A DNA stretch of 42,793 bases from positions 1 to 42,793 of the forward strand of contig CAYJCU010000009.1 of NCBI GenBank assembly GCA_964368765.1, read 5' to 3'. The notes under the pieces are model-generated. The model was given only the letters and a program-made list of their open reading frames with translations, searched no databases and was not told the DNA's origin. The stretch comes from JADFUS01 sp964368765 (GTDB taxonomy: Bacteria; Bacteroidota; Bacteroidia; Bacteroidales; Rikenellaceae). Positions within the stretch are counted from its first letter, which is position 1. The number at the start of each line of letters is the position of its first letter. Shown piece by piece: positions 34,506-42,793 of this stretch. The position numbers and the translations under genes are program-made.

Positions 34506-36122
34506 ATGAATAAAATAATTATAATTCTATCTGCTCTTCTTTTTGTAGTGTCTTGTGAATCACAAGAGGCAACCTATGAAGAGTTTGCAGGAGATGGTAA
34601 AATAAGATATGTAGGTAAGGTTAATGACCTCTCTATTGAGTCTGGTTGGAAGCGATTTGTTCTTGATTGGAAAGAGAGTAATGACCCACTGATTGATAAG
34701 TATCTTGTGGTATGGAGTTCGGACGGAGTTCGTGACTCGGTTATTATAGATGGTACTTTTACAAATTTCGATACTTCGAGAGATATAGCTGATGGGTATG
34801 AATTTACATCTGCATCATATATTTTTGAGATGTATGCAATGGATGCCAATAACAACAAATCTAAAGTATCTATGTTGGTAGGTACTACGATTAATGATTC
34901 GCACCCTTCTGTACAATATCTTGCTGGAATTGAGGGTAAGGCAATCTTTTTGGATAACGAAGAGGGTGGTACAGATGCTACTATCATACTTAGAGATAGA
35001 GATTTGAAAGAGGAGTATGCAAAAATTCGTTATGTTGATAACACAGGAGCTGATAGCGAGTATGAATTATCAACTGCCGATTATGAGCGTGGGTATGTTA
35101 CTCTAAATATCCAGAGAGGCTTATCGCAATTATATGTAGATCGTCATATTAGATTAGAAGAGTGTATTGATTTGGTAAAAATTGAGGATGATATAGCTCA
35201 AACAATTGTTAATATTCCATTCGCAGTTGATGAGTCTCTTATGCAAGAGATAATGCGTAGTCATGGAGTGTCAAATAGTCAGTTTAACGACTTTTGCGAC
35301 TCTGTTACTGTTCTTAAATTAGACTATTCACTAGTCTCTATGGCAGATATTGTTACGTTCCCTAAGCTAGAGAGATTAATACTAGGTAGCGGTAGGATTA
35401 GAAGTAGCATGTTGAATTATGTTGATATGGATAATAGTGAGAAGAGCTCGTTATTCGATAAATCAATTGATATAAAGGCTATAAAGATGATTAAGTCTGA
35501 AATAAATGATAAGTTTAAAGTACAGATATATAATGATCATTATAGTATGGGTGCCTCTTTAACAGAGGTTGAAAATCTGTTAGATGGTAACTATACAGAT
35601 AATGCACCTATACCAGCAGGTATCGAATTTGCTGAAACTAGATATACATCTGATATGGATAGCGAGAGTTTTAATCCATCATATACTAGATTGTCTTTTG
35701 GTAGTTATACATATTATGATAATGCCTTCAAGCTATTTGATTATTTCCCTGATTTATCAGCTCAAAATGTTGTTAGAGAGTATGCTATATCTTTGGGTGA
35801 AACAGAAACAGAAGCAACAGTGGAGATAAATGTTAGTTATTCTCCATACACTTATACAGCTAATGGTATGGCTATAAGACATATATATCGTGATGATATT
35901 GATAATGTAGACTTAGAAAATAAGCCATCTACTTGTAGTATTTCGTATAGAGCCTCAACAAGTAGTCCAGTAGTTTCTATTAAGAGTGATGTTGTGTTAG
36001 GTAATGGTAGAGGAGAGATGACAATTATCTATTTTGATCAACCAATTAATTTTGAATACCTACACTTAACTTTACCACTAAATGAGGGTAAGGTTACGAT
36101 AGATGATGTGTTATTTTTTTAG
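34506..36122 (+). CDS. DUF4998-like surface lipoprotein (B2)
   Basis: This 538-residue lipoprotein (lipobox VVSC, Cys17) is a paralogue of B1. It opens with TYEEFAGDGKIRYVG, then a fibronectin-like domain containing GWKRFVLDWKES, and a leucine-rich segment (VTVLKLDYSLVSMADIVTF, LERLILGSGRIR). The C-terminal part is diverged from the F5/8 domain of B1 and ends TLPLNEGKVTIDDVLFF; the discoidin pattern is not clear. SusC3 starts about 40 bp later with no terminator, so cassettes 2 and 3 may share a transcript. Confidence 0.82.
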   Translation: MNKIIIILSALLFVVSCESQEATYEEFAGDGKIRYVGKVNDLSIESGWKRFVLDWKESNDPLIDKYLVVWSSDGVRDSVIIDGTFTNFDTSRDIADGYEFTSASYIFEMYAMDANNNKSKVSMLVGTTINDSHPSVQYLAGIEGKAIFLDNEEGGTDATIILRDRDLKEEYAKIRYVDNTGADSEYELSTADYERGYVTLNIQRGLSQLYVDRHIRLEECIDLVKIEDDIAQTIVNIPFAVDESLMQEIMRSHGVSNSQFNDFCDSVTVLKLDYSLVSMADIVTFPKLERLILGSGRIRSSMLNYVDMDNSEKSSLFDKSIDIKAIKMIKSEINDKFKVQIYNDHYSMGASLTEVENLLDGNYTDNAPIPAGIEFAETRYTSDMDSESFNPSYTRLSFGSYTYYDNAFKLFDYFPDLSAQNVVREYAISLGETETEATVEINVSYSPYTYTANGMAIRHIYRDDIDNVDLENKPSTCSISYRASTSSPVVSIKSDVVLGNGRGEMTIIYFDQPINFEYLHLTLPLNEGKVTIDDVLFF

Positions 36123-36161
36123 TTGATAGGTAATATTTAATAATTTATATAATTGAAAATT

Positions 36162-39100
36162 ATGAATAATAATATACAGAGTAGGATAGGATGTTTTACG
36201 AAGAGAGTGGTTTTCGGTGCCTCAATCCTTGCTATGATGCTTTATGATGTGTCGTTTTCACACGCTACAACTCGCACTGATGCAAATTCTAGTGTTAGTA
36301 GTGTGATGGTGCAGCCACAAGATGAGCGTAAAGTGGTAGTGACCGGTAAGGTGGTAGACTCAGATAGAAATCCAATCCTAAGAGCTAATGTAAGAATTGT
36401 AGGGACTCGTATTAAGACAACTACAACAGCTGAGGGAGATTTTACGATTAATGTTAATATAGGAGATATTCTTGAATTTAGTGCTGCGGGTTTCAGCCTG
36501 AAAGAGATGCCTATTGATAGAGATACAAAATCTATATTTGTTAATTTAGAGATAGAAGAGAGTACAAGTGTTGATTTAAGAGATGTTGCGTATGGTAAGC
36601 AAGAGAGCGCATCAATTGTAGGTGCTATCTCAACAGTTAGTGGAGATAAAATTACCTACTCTAACTCAAACCTTACACCTGGTATCATTGGTAATGTGTC
36701 TGGTGTTATGGGGATAACTAACTCAGGTGCGCCGGGTGTTCTTAAGGATAACCTAATTAATAATGAGATATATATCCGTGGTATAAGAAGTATGATAGAT
36801 GGTATTGATGTAACACCACTTATTCTTATGGATGGTATTGAGATTAATGAACTTGATTTAGCACGTATTAACCCAGAGGAGGTTGATAATATCTCTATTC
36901 TAAAGGATGCCTCTGCAACTGCTCCTTATGGTGCTAGGGGTGCTAATGGTGTAATACTTATTACAACTAAAACCTCTACCCCTGGTGAGATTAATATATC
37001 TGCAAATTATGAGCAGGTGTGGGCTTCGCCTACTATGCAGCCAGAGTTTATAGATCCTGTTTCATATATGAATTTCTATAACACTGCAATAGTTAATGGC
37101 GGTAATACAACAGCTGAGCTTTTTTCTCAAGATAAAATTTCTAGAACAGCTAGCGGATTATATGACTATTTTGCCTATCCAGCCAATGATTGGAATGAGC
37201 AGCTATTTATGCCGACAACAAAAAATAGCCGTCTCTCAGTTAATGTAAGTGGTGGAACGAAGACAATTCAATATTTTACTGCCTTTACAATGAATGACGA
37301 TATGGGTATGATTAATAGCGATGAGTTTAGCGTGTTTAATGCCAATATCGAAAACAAGATGATGAGCTTCAGGGCTAATATGGTGGCTAACTTAAACAAG
37401 GGTATTAAACTGACTATTAATAGTTATACTACTATTGATGAGTATCAAGGTCCACAATATAGAGATGAATATGAGGAGGTTTCTTCGTTATATATTGGCG
37501 ATAATATCTATTCGTTAGCTTATGGTGCTAATCCTGTGACTTACCCTATGATTTTCCCTTCAGATGGAGAGTTCGATTGGGATCATATTCGTTTTGGTGA
37601 TGCTGGTTCTATTGCAAAGAATCCTTACATGAGAATACATGAAGGTTTCACTACTGCTGATAGATATTTTACGGTAAATAAATTCAGTTATGATCAAGTT
37701 CTTGACTTTATCACTGAGGGACTATCTTTTGGTGCAAATGTAGTGTTTCAGAAAGAGTCTTTTGCATCTAAACAGTTCTCTGTTGTACCTGCTAAGTATA
37801 CATTAGATCCTAATTACTATCAAAACAATATATACTCTTTAATACAGACTAATGGCGATTTGATTAGTAGTTTCCCTGAGTATGAGGATGCTTCTAGTGT
37901 TAATTCATCAATCTCTGGAACTGGTTATGAGTTTAATGTGAGGTATAACCGTATTTTCGGTGATCATGTAGTTAATGCTTACACTCTATATGACGGACAA
38001 GAGTTTAAAAATAAAAACCCAAGTCAAATAGATGATTCTGATCCGCAGAAATATAAGAACTTTGCAACTAATGTAGGCTATGGTTATAAAAATAGATATT
38101 TCTTTGAGGCAACATTTGCTGAGAGTGGCAATATGCGTGCAGTAGAGGATTATATAACTAGTCAATCATTCTCAGCTGGTGTGGCATACATTATATCAGA
38201 AGAGGATTTCATTAAAGAGAATATTGATTTCTTAAATTTACTTAAGTTTAGAGCCTCTTACGGTTATGTATATAATAATGGTACTATGGAGGGTACAATG
38301 CATCAATGGGATATTCCTGAGACTATGAATGTGGGAGCTGATATACGTCTTTTTGATAATCTTACTATAAGTGCAGATTATTTCAGAGAGATGCGTGACT
38401 ACTCAACATTTAGATATGAAGATGTTATGGATAGTGTAGGAACGAAGGTAGACTCGCTTTTATATAGAACAAACTTTACTAAGTATGAGACACGTGGTTT
38501 TGAGATTTCAGCAAATTATCATAAAGTCTTCTCAGAAGATTTCTGGGTAATGGTTGGTGGTAATGTTTCATATAACAAGACTGTTTATAACCACATACGT
38601 ACCTATGAGGAGGATACACCTCTAGATCACAAATCTAACCTTGGTCATGATATTTCACAGAGAATAGGTTATATTGATAATGGTATCTTCTCTGATTACT
38701 ATGAGATAAGTAAAGCACCTGCAATGTCGGGTACTCAGCCAGGAGATATTAGATATAGAGATATAAATAATGACTTCGCTATAAATACTAATGATATTGT
38801 GCATATCGGTTTGCCTACTGTTCCTCGTTATACTTATGGATTTAATGGAGCGGTACACTATAAAGGATTTGAATTTTCATTCTCATTCCAAGGTGTTGGT
38901 GAAACATCTCTATTTGTTGATCCAGCAATGATTACACCATTTACAGGTGATGGAAGCGGCGTTTTATCGGCTATTGCTGATAGCTATTGGTCGCCTAAAA
39001 ACATGGTTGATAATGCATTTTGGCCACGTGTTAATGTAGCAGGAATCGGTCAGTATGACCCTACAACAGGTAATGATGGACTTCAAACAGTATCTATTCC

Positions 39101-39341
39101 GAATAGTACATTCTTTATGTATAACGGAGCGTACCTTCGTTGTCGTCATATTGAGTTGAGCTATACAGTACCTACTACATTATTAAGTAAGTATGGACTG
39201 AAGAGCATCAGAGTTTATGGTAGAGCTGATAACCCATTTGTTATATCTGAGTTTAATGTGTGGGATCCAGAATTAGGCGCTAATGGATTTAGTTATCCGA
39301 TACAAAAGAGTTACTCACTGGGTATATCATTAAGTTTCTAA
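36162..39341 (+). CDS. Diverged SusC-like TonB-dependent transporter without cognate SusD (SusC3)
   Basis: This 1059-residue SusC is taken from ATG 36162 (a TTG at 36153 would add three residues). It has a signal peptide (to about SHA), a carboxypeptidase-D-like domain, a plug with IYIRGIRSM and GARGANGVILIT, and a barrel ending GISLSF. It has no STN domain. The TonB-box-like region reads STSVDLRDVAYGKQ, weaker than DVTVVGFG in SusC1. A block of about 35-40 residues present in SusC1 and SusC2 between YGxVxNxG and WEIAET, including the YANP motif, is missing: here YVYNNG is soon followed by QWDIPET. No SusD follows; A3 starts 21 bp downstream. Confidence 0.9.
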   Translation: MNNNIQSRIGCFTKRVVFGASILAMMLYDVSFSHATTRTDANSSVSSVMVQPQDERKVVVTGKVVDSDRNPILRANVRIVGTRIKTTTTAEGDFTINVNIGDILEFSAAGFSLKEMPIDRDTKSIFVNLEIEESTSVDLRDVAYGKQESASIVGAISTVSGDKITYSNSNLTPGIIGNVSGVMGITNSGAPGVLKDNLINNEIYIRGIRSMIDGIDVTPLILMDGIEINELDLARINPEEVDNISILKDASATAPYGARGANGVILITTKTSTPGEINISANYEQVWASPTMQPEFIDPVSYMNFYNTAIVNGGNTTAELFSQDKISRTASGLYDYFAYPANDWNEQLFMPTTKNSRLSVNVSGGTKTIQYFTAFTMNDDMGMINSDEFSVFNANIENKMMSFRANMVANLNKGIKLTINSYTTIDEYQGPQYRDEYEEVSSLYIGDNIYSLAYGANPVTYPMIFPSDGEFDWDHIRFGDAGSIAKNPYMRIHEGFTTADRYFTVNKFSYDQVLDFITEGLSFGANVVFQKESFASKQFSVVPAKYTLDPNYYQNNIYSLIQTNGDLISSFPEYEDASSVNSSISGTGYEFNVRYNRIFGDHVVNAYTLYDGQEFKNKNPSQIDDSDPQKYKNFATNVGYGYKNRYFFEATFAESGNMRAVEDYITSQSFSAGVAYIISEEDFIKENIDFLNLLKFRASYGYVYNNGTMEGTMHQWDIPETMNVGADIRLFDNLTISADYFREMRDYSTFRYEDVMDSVGTKVDSLLYRTNFTKYETRGFEISANYHKVFSEDFWVMVGGNVSYNKTVYNHIRTYEEDTPLDHKSNLGHDISQRIGYIDNGIFSDYYEISKAPAMSGTQPGDIRYRDINNDFAINTNDIVHIGLPTVPRYTYGFNGAVHYKGFEFSFSFQGVGETSLFVDPAMITPFTGDGSGVLSAIADSYWSPKNMVDNAFWPRVNVAGIGQYDPTTGNDGLQTVSIPNSTFFMYNGAYLRCRHIELSYTVPTTLLSKYGLKSIRVYGRADNPFVISEFNVWDPELGANGFSYPIQKSYSLGISLSF

Positions 39342-39362
39342 TTTGATAAAAATAATTGAAGT

Positions 39363-40826
39363 ATGAGAAATATAATAATATTATTAATGCTAACGCTTAC
39401 TCTCTTCTCGTGTGAGAAAGAGACGGTTGAGACGTTTGATGTTGAACTTAGTGCTGATGTATTTACATTTACAGAAATACCTGGTGGTGCAGAGATGAAT
39501 TTTACTCTAGTAAAAGGTAAGCACGAGAGGGTTTTTGAGATAGAGGCTGAATACACAAATCACTGGGGAGAGAAGATAGTTAAAACTGCATATTATCTGT
39601 CAGAGAAGATAGTATTAGATGGTTTTGTAGGTGCAGAGCAGTCTGTTCCAGTTCGTGTTTATGTTAAAGATAATAAAGAGAATAAATCACAGCCTATTGA
39701 TTTAACATTTAGTACATCTGAACTACAATCTAACTCTATTATTACTGTTGATGATAATATAACTGTTTATAACTCATGGAACGGTTTTAGAGTTCAGGTT
39801 GATTCAACTTATGGGGCTGAAAAGGGTACTATGTTTGTAGGTTACAGAGGTATAGATCCGCTAAGTAATCAAGAAAAAGATATTACTATTAAATCACTTC
39901 CTATTGCTGATGCTATGAGTTTATCTATTGTTGATGTAATAGGCGAAAATGCTATTACTGATAGCGATAACAATAATACTGTGGTATTGTGGATAGAGAA
40001 TGAGTATTCACAATTAGTATATCGTAAAGAGTATAAAGCTAAATTTTTACCTACTACTAAATTAGATGGTGCTAATATTACCATGCTACCATCTAGTATT
40101 CTGAAATCTGTAGAGTCAGGTGATACCATAAGAGGCGAGATAGTTGGCGATAACTATGGATGGAAATATCTGTTTGATGGAGACACTAAGGGAGAGAAAT
40201 CATTAACTGATTTTAGAATGACATCTTTCCTATCTAAAGATAATATGCGTAGAGAGGATTGGCAGTTTGATTTAGGGGCTGATTATGTGTTAGCTCAGGT
40301 GCGTATATATTCGCAGTACTGGTGTGCAGTAAACTATCCATCACCTTGGTATGTTCCATATCGTGGATCTGATGAGGCTTATAATAGAGGTCAATCGTTA
40401 GTATCTAAAATACCTAGTGATTTCGAGGTTTATGGACAGGCTGAGAATAGTAGTGAATGGGTTTTATTAGGCACCTATAACTCTCCTAGAGGTAGAGTAA
40501 CAATGTCTGAAGATGCGTGGTATTTTGATGCAGTAGGTTTAACTAACTCTAGTAACCTAGAACTTTATGGTCCTTATGGCGATAGAGTGGGTTTTACAAT
40601 TCTTACTGACATAGCAAATATTCCACCTGTATATGCTCTTTTATCGCTAGATGTTACTGATCAAAAATTCAGATACCTTAGATTAGAGGTGCTTGATACT
40701 TTCATCACAGACGCAGGTCCAAATACACCTATTAATGATGATTATGATTCAAATAGACCGAATAGTACTGGGGGTGCTGGTAATCAAATTGCTTTCAGTG
40801 AGTTAGAAGTTTATGTGCAAGAGTAA
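39363..40826 (+). CDS. DUF4959/DUF5126/DUF5000-like surface lipoprotein (A3)
   Basis: This 487-residue lipoprotein (lipobox LFSC, Cys17) is a paralogue of A1 and A2, with FTEIPGGAEMNF near the N terminus, SWNGFRVQVDS in the middle, a discoidin-like domain beginning LFDGDTKGEKS, and the terminal FSELEVYVQE. It directly follows SusC3 by 21 bp, taking the position that SusD holds in cassettes 1 and 2. It might therefore be the main surface partner of SusC3, or it may work with SusD1 or SusD2. Confidence 0.85.
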   Translation: MRNIIILLMLTLTLFSCEKETVETFDVELSADVFTFTEIPGGAEMNFTLVKGKHERVFEIEAEYTNHWGEKIVKTAYYLSEKIVLDGFVGAEQSVPVRVYVKDNKENKSQPIDLTFSTSELQSNSIITVDDNITVYNSWNGFRVQVDSTYGAEKGTMFVGYRGIDPLSNQEKDITIKSLPIADAMSLSIVDVIGENAITDSDNNNTVVLWIENEYSQLVYRKEYKAKFLPTTKLDGANITMLPSSILKSVESGDTIRGEIVGDNYGWKYLFDGDTKGEKSLTDFRMTSFLSKDNMRREDWQFDLGADYVLAQVRIYSQYWCAVNYPSPWYVPYRGSDEAYNRGQSLVSKIPSDFEVYGQAENSSEWVLLGTYNSPRGRVTMSEDAWYFDAVGLTNSSNLELYGPYGDRVGFTILTDIANIPPVYALLSLDVTDQKFRYLRLEVLDTFITDAGPNTPINDDYDSNRPNSTGGAGNQIAFSELEVYVQE

Positions 40827-40850
40827 TCTTATATCATAAATTAGATAATT

Positions 40851-40904
40851 AGGGGTTATTCAGCACTTTGTTTCTAAATAACTAAGCTAGTTAATATAGC
40901 CCCT
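40851..40904 (+). terminator. Nested hairpin between A3 and B3
   Basis: AGGGGTTAT (40851-40859) pairs with ATAGCCCCT (40896-40904, one G/U pair) and encloses TAACTA-AGC-TAGTTA (40879-40893). The A3-B3 spacer is 202 bp, against 24 and 51 bp in cassettes 1 and 2. A weak T-run (TTTC) follows. It may attenuate B3 or mark a rearrangement scar. No promoter box was found. Confidence 0.45.
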
Positions 40905-41028
40905 TTCAAAAAATATTAGAGAATTATGAAACGATGCATAAATTTATAATAGACAATTCATCTCAGATGATTATTATAAATATGTGTTTCAAGTTACATA
41001 AAACAATAGAAAAACAAATTATAAACGT

Positions 41029-42678
41029 ATGAAAAAAATAGTTTATATATTCGCAGCTATGATGCTTCTTTATAGTTGTCAGTCGCAACTAGATACTTAT
41101 GAGGAGTATGTTGGTGATGGTGGCAAAATAAAATATGCAGATAAGATTGATAGTCTCTCTACTAGCCTAGGCTGGCAGAGAGTGGTATTAGAGTGGTCTA
41201 ACGGTAAGGATGTGTCTATAACTCAAAACCTTGTTAAATGGGAGATTGGTAGTACTACTACTGATAGCGTTTTTCTTGATGCCTCGTTACAACGTTTCGA
41301 GTCGGATTTAGATGCTCCACATGCTGTTTTCCCAGTAGATAGTATTGTTAAGTTTAGTATATACAGTATTAATATTGATGGTGTTTACTCTAAGGTAACT
41401 AATGTAAGTCCTACAGTATATGATTTAGGTCATCCTGATGTTAATGGAGTATTTACTTTCATGAAAAATGCGTTATATTTCGATAATGGTGATGGTACAT
41501 CTCGTGCCTTTATCTATTTATCAAACAACGTAAGCCAATATATCAATAGTGAGTTGGCTATATCGTATGTTAATACTCAATCTCAGAATGCGCAATATAT
41601 CATAACAAGCGAAGACCTTTTAGCGGGTAGTTTAAGTTTAGACTTTAAAACGGGTACTGAGGGTGATATAAGGGTAAATTTAGAGTTTAAGTTACCAAAC
41701 TGTATTGATACAGTTATTCTTTCTGGCGATACTGGTGCCCCTGTCTCTATCGAGAAATTAGAGGTTAATTATGATAGCTATGACATTAATAATAACCCAA
41801 CATTTAAGACAGAGGTTATGCAACGTCATAATTTATCTGAAGATGAGCTACCTAACTTTATTGCAACAACTGAGGTGCTACACCTTGATTATTCAGTTGA
41901 ATCTCTTGCTGATGTTGCATTTTTCCCTAATTTAAAACGTGTTGTTCTAGGTAGCGGAAGACATTTCGCCTCTTCAAAGAAATATAGTACTTTAGCAGAT
42001 GCTAAGTCTGACGCCGATTATTTACTTTTACTAAACGAGTTTAATCTTATACCTAATCTTAAATTTGAGATTTATAATAATCAGTTTGGTATAGGTTCGT
42101 ATTTAACTGAGGTTGATGGTTTGGTAATTGATAATAATTTCAATAAGACACCTGTTTTTCCAACTATCTCTGTTCTTAACCCTAATTTTGTTGAAAGTGT
42201 AATTGATTGGACAGTAGTGTTTAATGGTTCATTTAGGGCCTATTTAGATAAGCCTGTAAGTTTGTTTGATTATGATGCAACTACACTTAAAATGTTGTCA
42301 AGTTGGACGCAGATGATTGTTGGTGAGACACCTCAAGCTTCAATTGATCCATCAGTAGGAGATGAGATATTCTCAGCTATTATTGATTTTAACGAGGCTA
42401 AAACAGTTGGTGGATTTGGTATTAGACAAACAACTAGTCCATCTTATTCTCAGATGCCGAGTGCTACTGTCTATTATGCTACTTCATCGAATCCAGATAA
42501 TTGGGTTTTGATGGGAAAACATAAAGAGATTACCGTAGGTGATGCATATGCAGAGATAAGTGTTCATGATTTTGGTGATAGAGTAACCGATGTTATTAAA
42601 ATCAAAGTTGTGTTCACGCCTGTTCTTAAAGCTACGAATATGCAATTCTCATTAGATGATTTATTCTTTATTGAATAG
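41029..42678 (+). CDS. DUF4998-like surface lipoprotein (B3)
   Basis: This 549-residue lipoprotein (lipobox LYSC, Cys17) is a paralogue of B1 and B2. It has TYEEYVGDGGKIKYAD, a fibronectin-like domain with GWQRVVLEWSNG, and the leucine-rich segment TEVLHLDYSVESLADVAFF and NLKRVVLGSGR. The C terminus has a possible discoidin-type fold (YYATSSNPDNWVLMG) and ends SLDDLFFIE, like the end of B2. It is the last gene of the locus, with a strong terminator 20 bp after its stop. Confidence 0.82.
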   Translation: MKKIVYIFAAMMLLYSCQSQLDTYEEYVGDGGKIKYADKIDSLSTSLGWQRVVLEWSNGKDVSITQNLVKWEIGSTTTDSVFLDASLQRFESDLDAPHAVFPVDSIVKFSIYSINIDGVYSKVTNVSPTVYDLGHPDVNGVFTFMKNALYFDNGDGTSRAFIYLSNNVSQYINSELAISYVNTQSQNAQYIITSEDLLAGSLSLDFKTGTEGDIRVNLEFKLPNCIDTVILSGDTGAPVSIEKLEVNYDSYDINNNPTFKTEVMQRHNLSEDELPNFIATTEVLHLDYSVESLADVAFFPNLKRVVLGSGRHFASSKKYSTLADAKSDADYLLLLNEFNLIPNLKFEIYNNQFGIGSYLTEVDGLVIDNNFNKTPVFPTISVLNPNFVESVIDWTVVFNGSFRAYLDKPVSLFDYDATTLKMLSSWTQMIVGETPQASIDPSVGDEIFSAIIDFNEAKTVGGFGIRQTTSPSYSQMPSATVYYATSSNPDNWVLMGKHKEITVGDAYAEISVHDFGDRVTDVIKIKVVFTPVLKATNMQFSLDDLFFIE

Positions 42679-42698
42679 GTAATAGATTTTAGATATGG

Positions 42699-42738
42699 CT
42701 GCCATGAATTACTATATGTAGTTCATGGCAGTTTTTTT
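42699..42738 (+). terminator. Rho-independent terminator at the end of the locus
   Basis: CTGCCATGAATTAC (42699-42712) pairs with GTAGTTCATGGCAG (42718-42731) with one T/G wobble and a 5-nt loop, followed by seven T (42732-42738). The right terminal repeat begins at the very next base, 42739. Confidence 0.9.
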
Positions 42739-42787
42739 ATTAGTAGTGTCCGGTGAACCTGAGGATTGAATTTATGCACGTCATATC
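42739..42787 (+). repeat. Right copy of 49-bp terminal inverted repeat (probable IS end)
   Basis: Reverse complement of 1-49 with one mismatch. It starts directly after the T-run of the last terminator and continues outward for at least six more bases (TACCCT) before the window ends. Same outward orientation as the left copy, so both contig ends would be the same end of one repeat family. Confidence 0.75.
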
Positions 42788-42793
42788 TACCCT

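Noticed and set aside
34574..34987. Minus-strand 137-residue ORF opposite B2
   Set aside because: It is an antisense frame of a clear lipoprotein gene with paralogues. It has no recognisable domain.
40926..40949. Short ATG frame in the A3-B3 spacer
   Set aside because: The frame ends after seven codons and has no support.
1..42793. CRISPR array, tRNA or rRNA genes
   Set aside because: No regularly spaced direct repeats and no cloverleaf or rRNA-like sequence was found in any spacer. All spacers are shorter than 300 bp.
1..42793. Whole window as one composite transposon
   Set aside because: The inverted end repeats would allow it, but the interior carries essential genes (engB, prs, murG, murC, ftsQ, gmk, nadD). 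Independent IS copies at assembly breaks are simpler.

Overview
The window is AT-rich DNA from a member of the Bacteroidota, most likely the order Bacteroidales. The evidence is SusC/SusD pairs, FecR-type anti-sigma regulation, BACON and BspA-like leucine-rich repeats, DUF4998/DUF5000-type surface lipoproteins, and promoters with the Bacteroidota -7 box TAnnTTTG. I cannot name a genus. It looks like one assembly contig: its two ends are the same 49-bp sequence in inverted orientation with one mismatch (1-49 and 42739-42787), as expected where an assembly breaks at copies of a repeat such as an insertion sequence.

Positions 49-13044 hold mainly housekeeping genes. On the minus strand, engB-prs-murG-murC-ftsQ form a closely spaced cell-envelope and nucleotide unit. 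Upstream of it lie a glycosyltransferase (polyprenyl-phosphate mannose synthase type), a dihydroorotase and an acyl-CoA-ligase-like enzyme. A second minus-strand operon is yicC-gmk-nadD plus a small TPR-like gene. Between the two sits a lone plus-strand gene for a phage-type 'structural protein P5' muralytic-like protein. A plus-strand pair encodes an ArsC/Spx-like protein and an overlapping sirtuin that lacks zinc cysteines. After the sirtuin, 13102-13204 is a strongly self-complementary non-coding stretch.

Positions 13271-42678 are a large nutrient-uptake locus without enzymes. A minus-strand ECF sigma factor diverges from a FecR-type anti-sigma gene, which leads into cassette 1: SusC1 (the only SusC here with an N-terminal STN signalling domain), SusD1, lipoprotein A1 (DUF4959/5126/5000-like) and lipoprotein B1 (DUF4998-like). 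A strong terminator ends it. Next are a 980-residue lipoprotein with about six BACON-like repeats and a BspA-type leucine-rich repeat domain, and a small META-domain lipoprotein. Cassette 2 repeats the order SusC2-SusD2-A2-B2. Cassette 3 follows with almost no gap as SusC3-A3-B3, with no SusD and a diverged SusC. A terminator at 42699-42738 closes the locus just before the right-end repeat.

The likely working model is that SusC1, FecR and the sigma factor form a trans-envelope sensor. Ligand binding would raise expression of one or more SusCD transporters plus surface-binding lipoproteins. No glycoside hydrolase, lyase, sulfatase or peptidase is encoded in the window, so the locus looks specialised for capture and import. 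The most unusual points are the three paralogous cassettes, the missing third SusD, the diverged SusC3, the structured intergenic element, and the inverted terminal repeats that interrupt the dcw cluster right after ftsQ.
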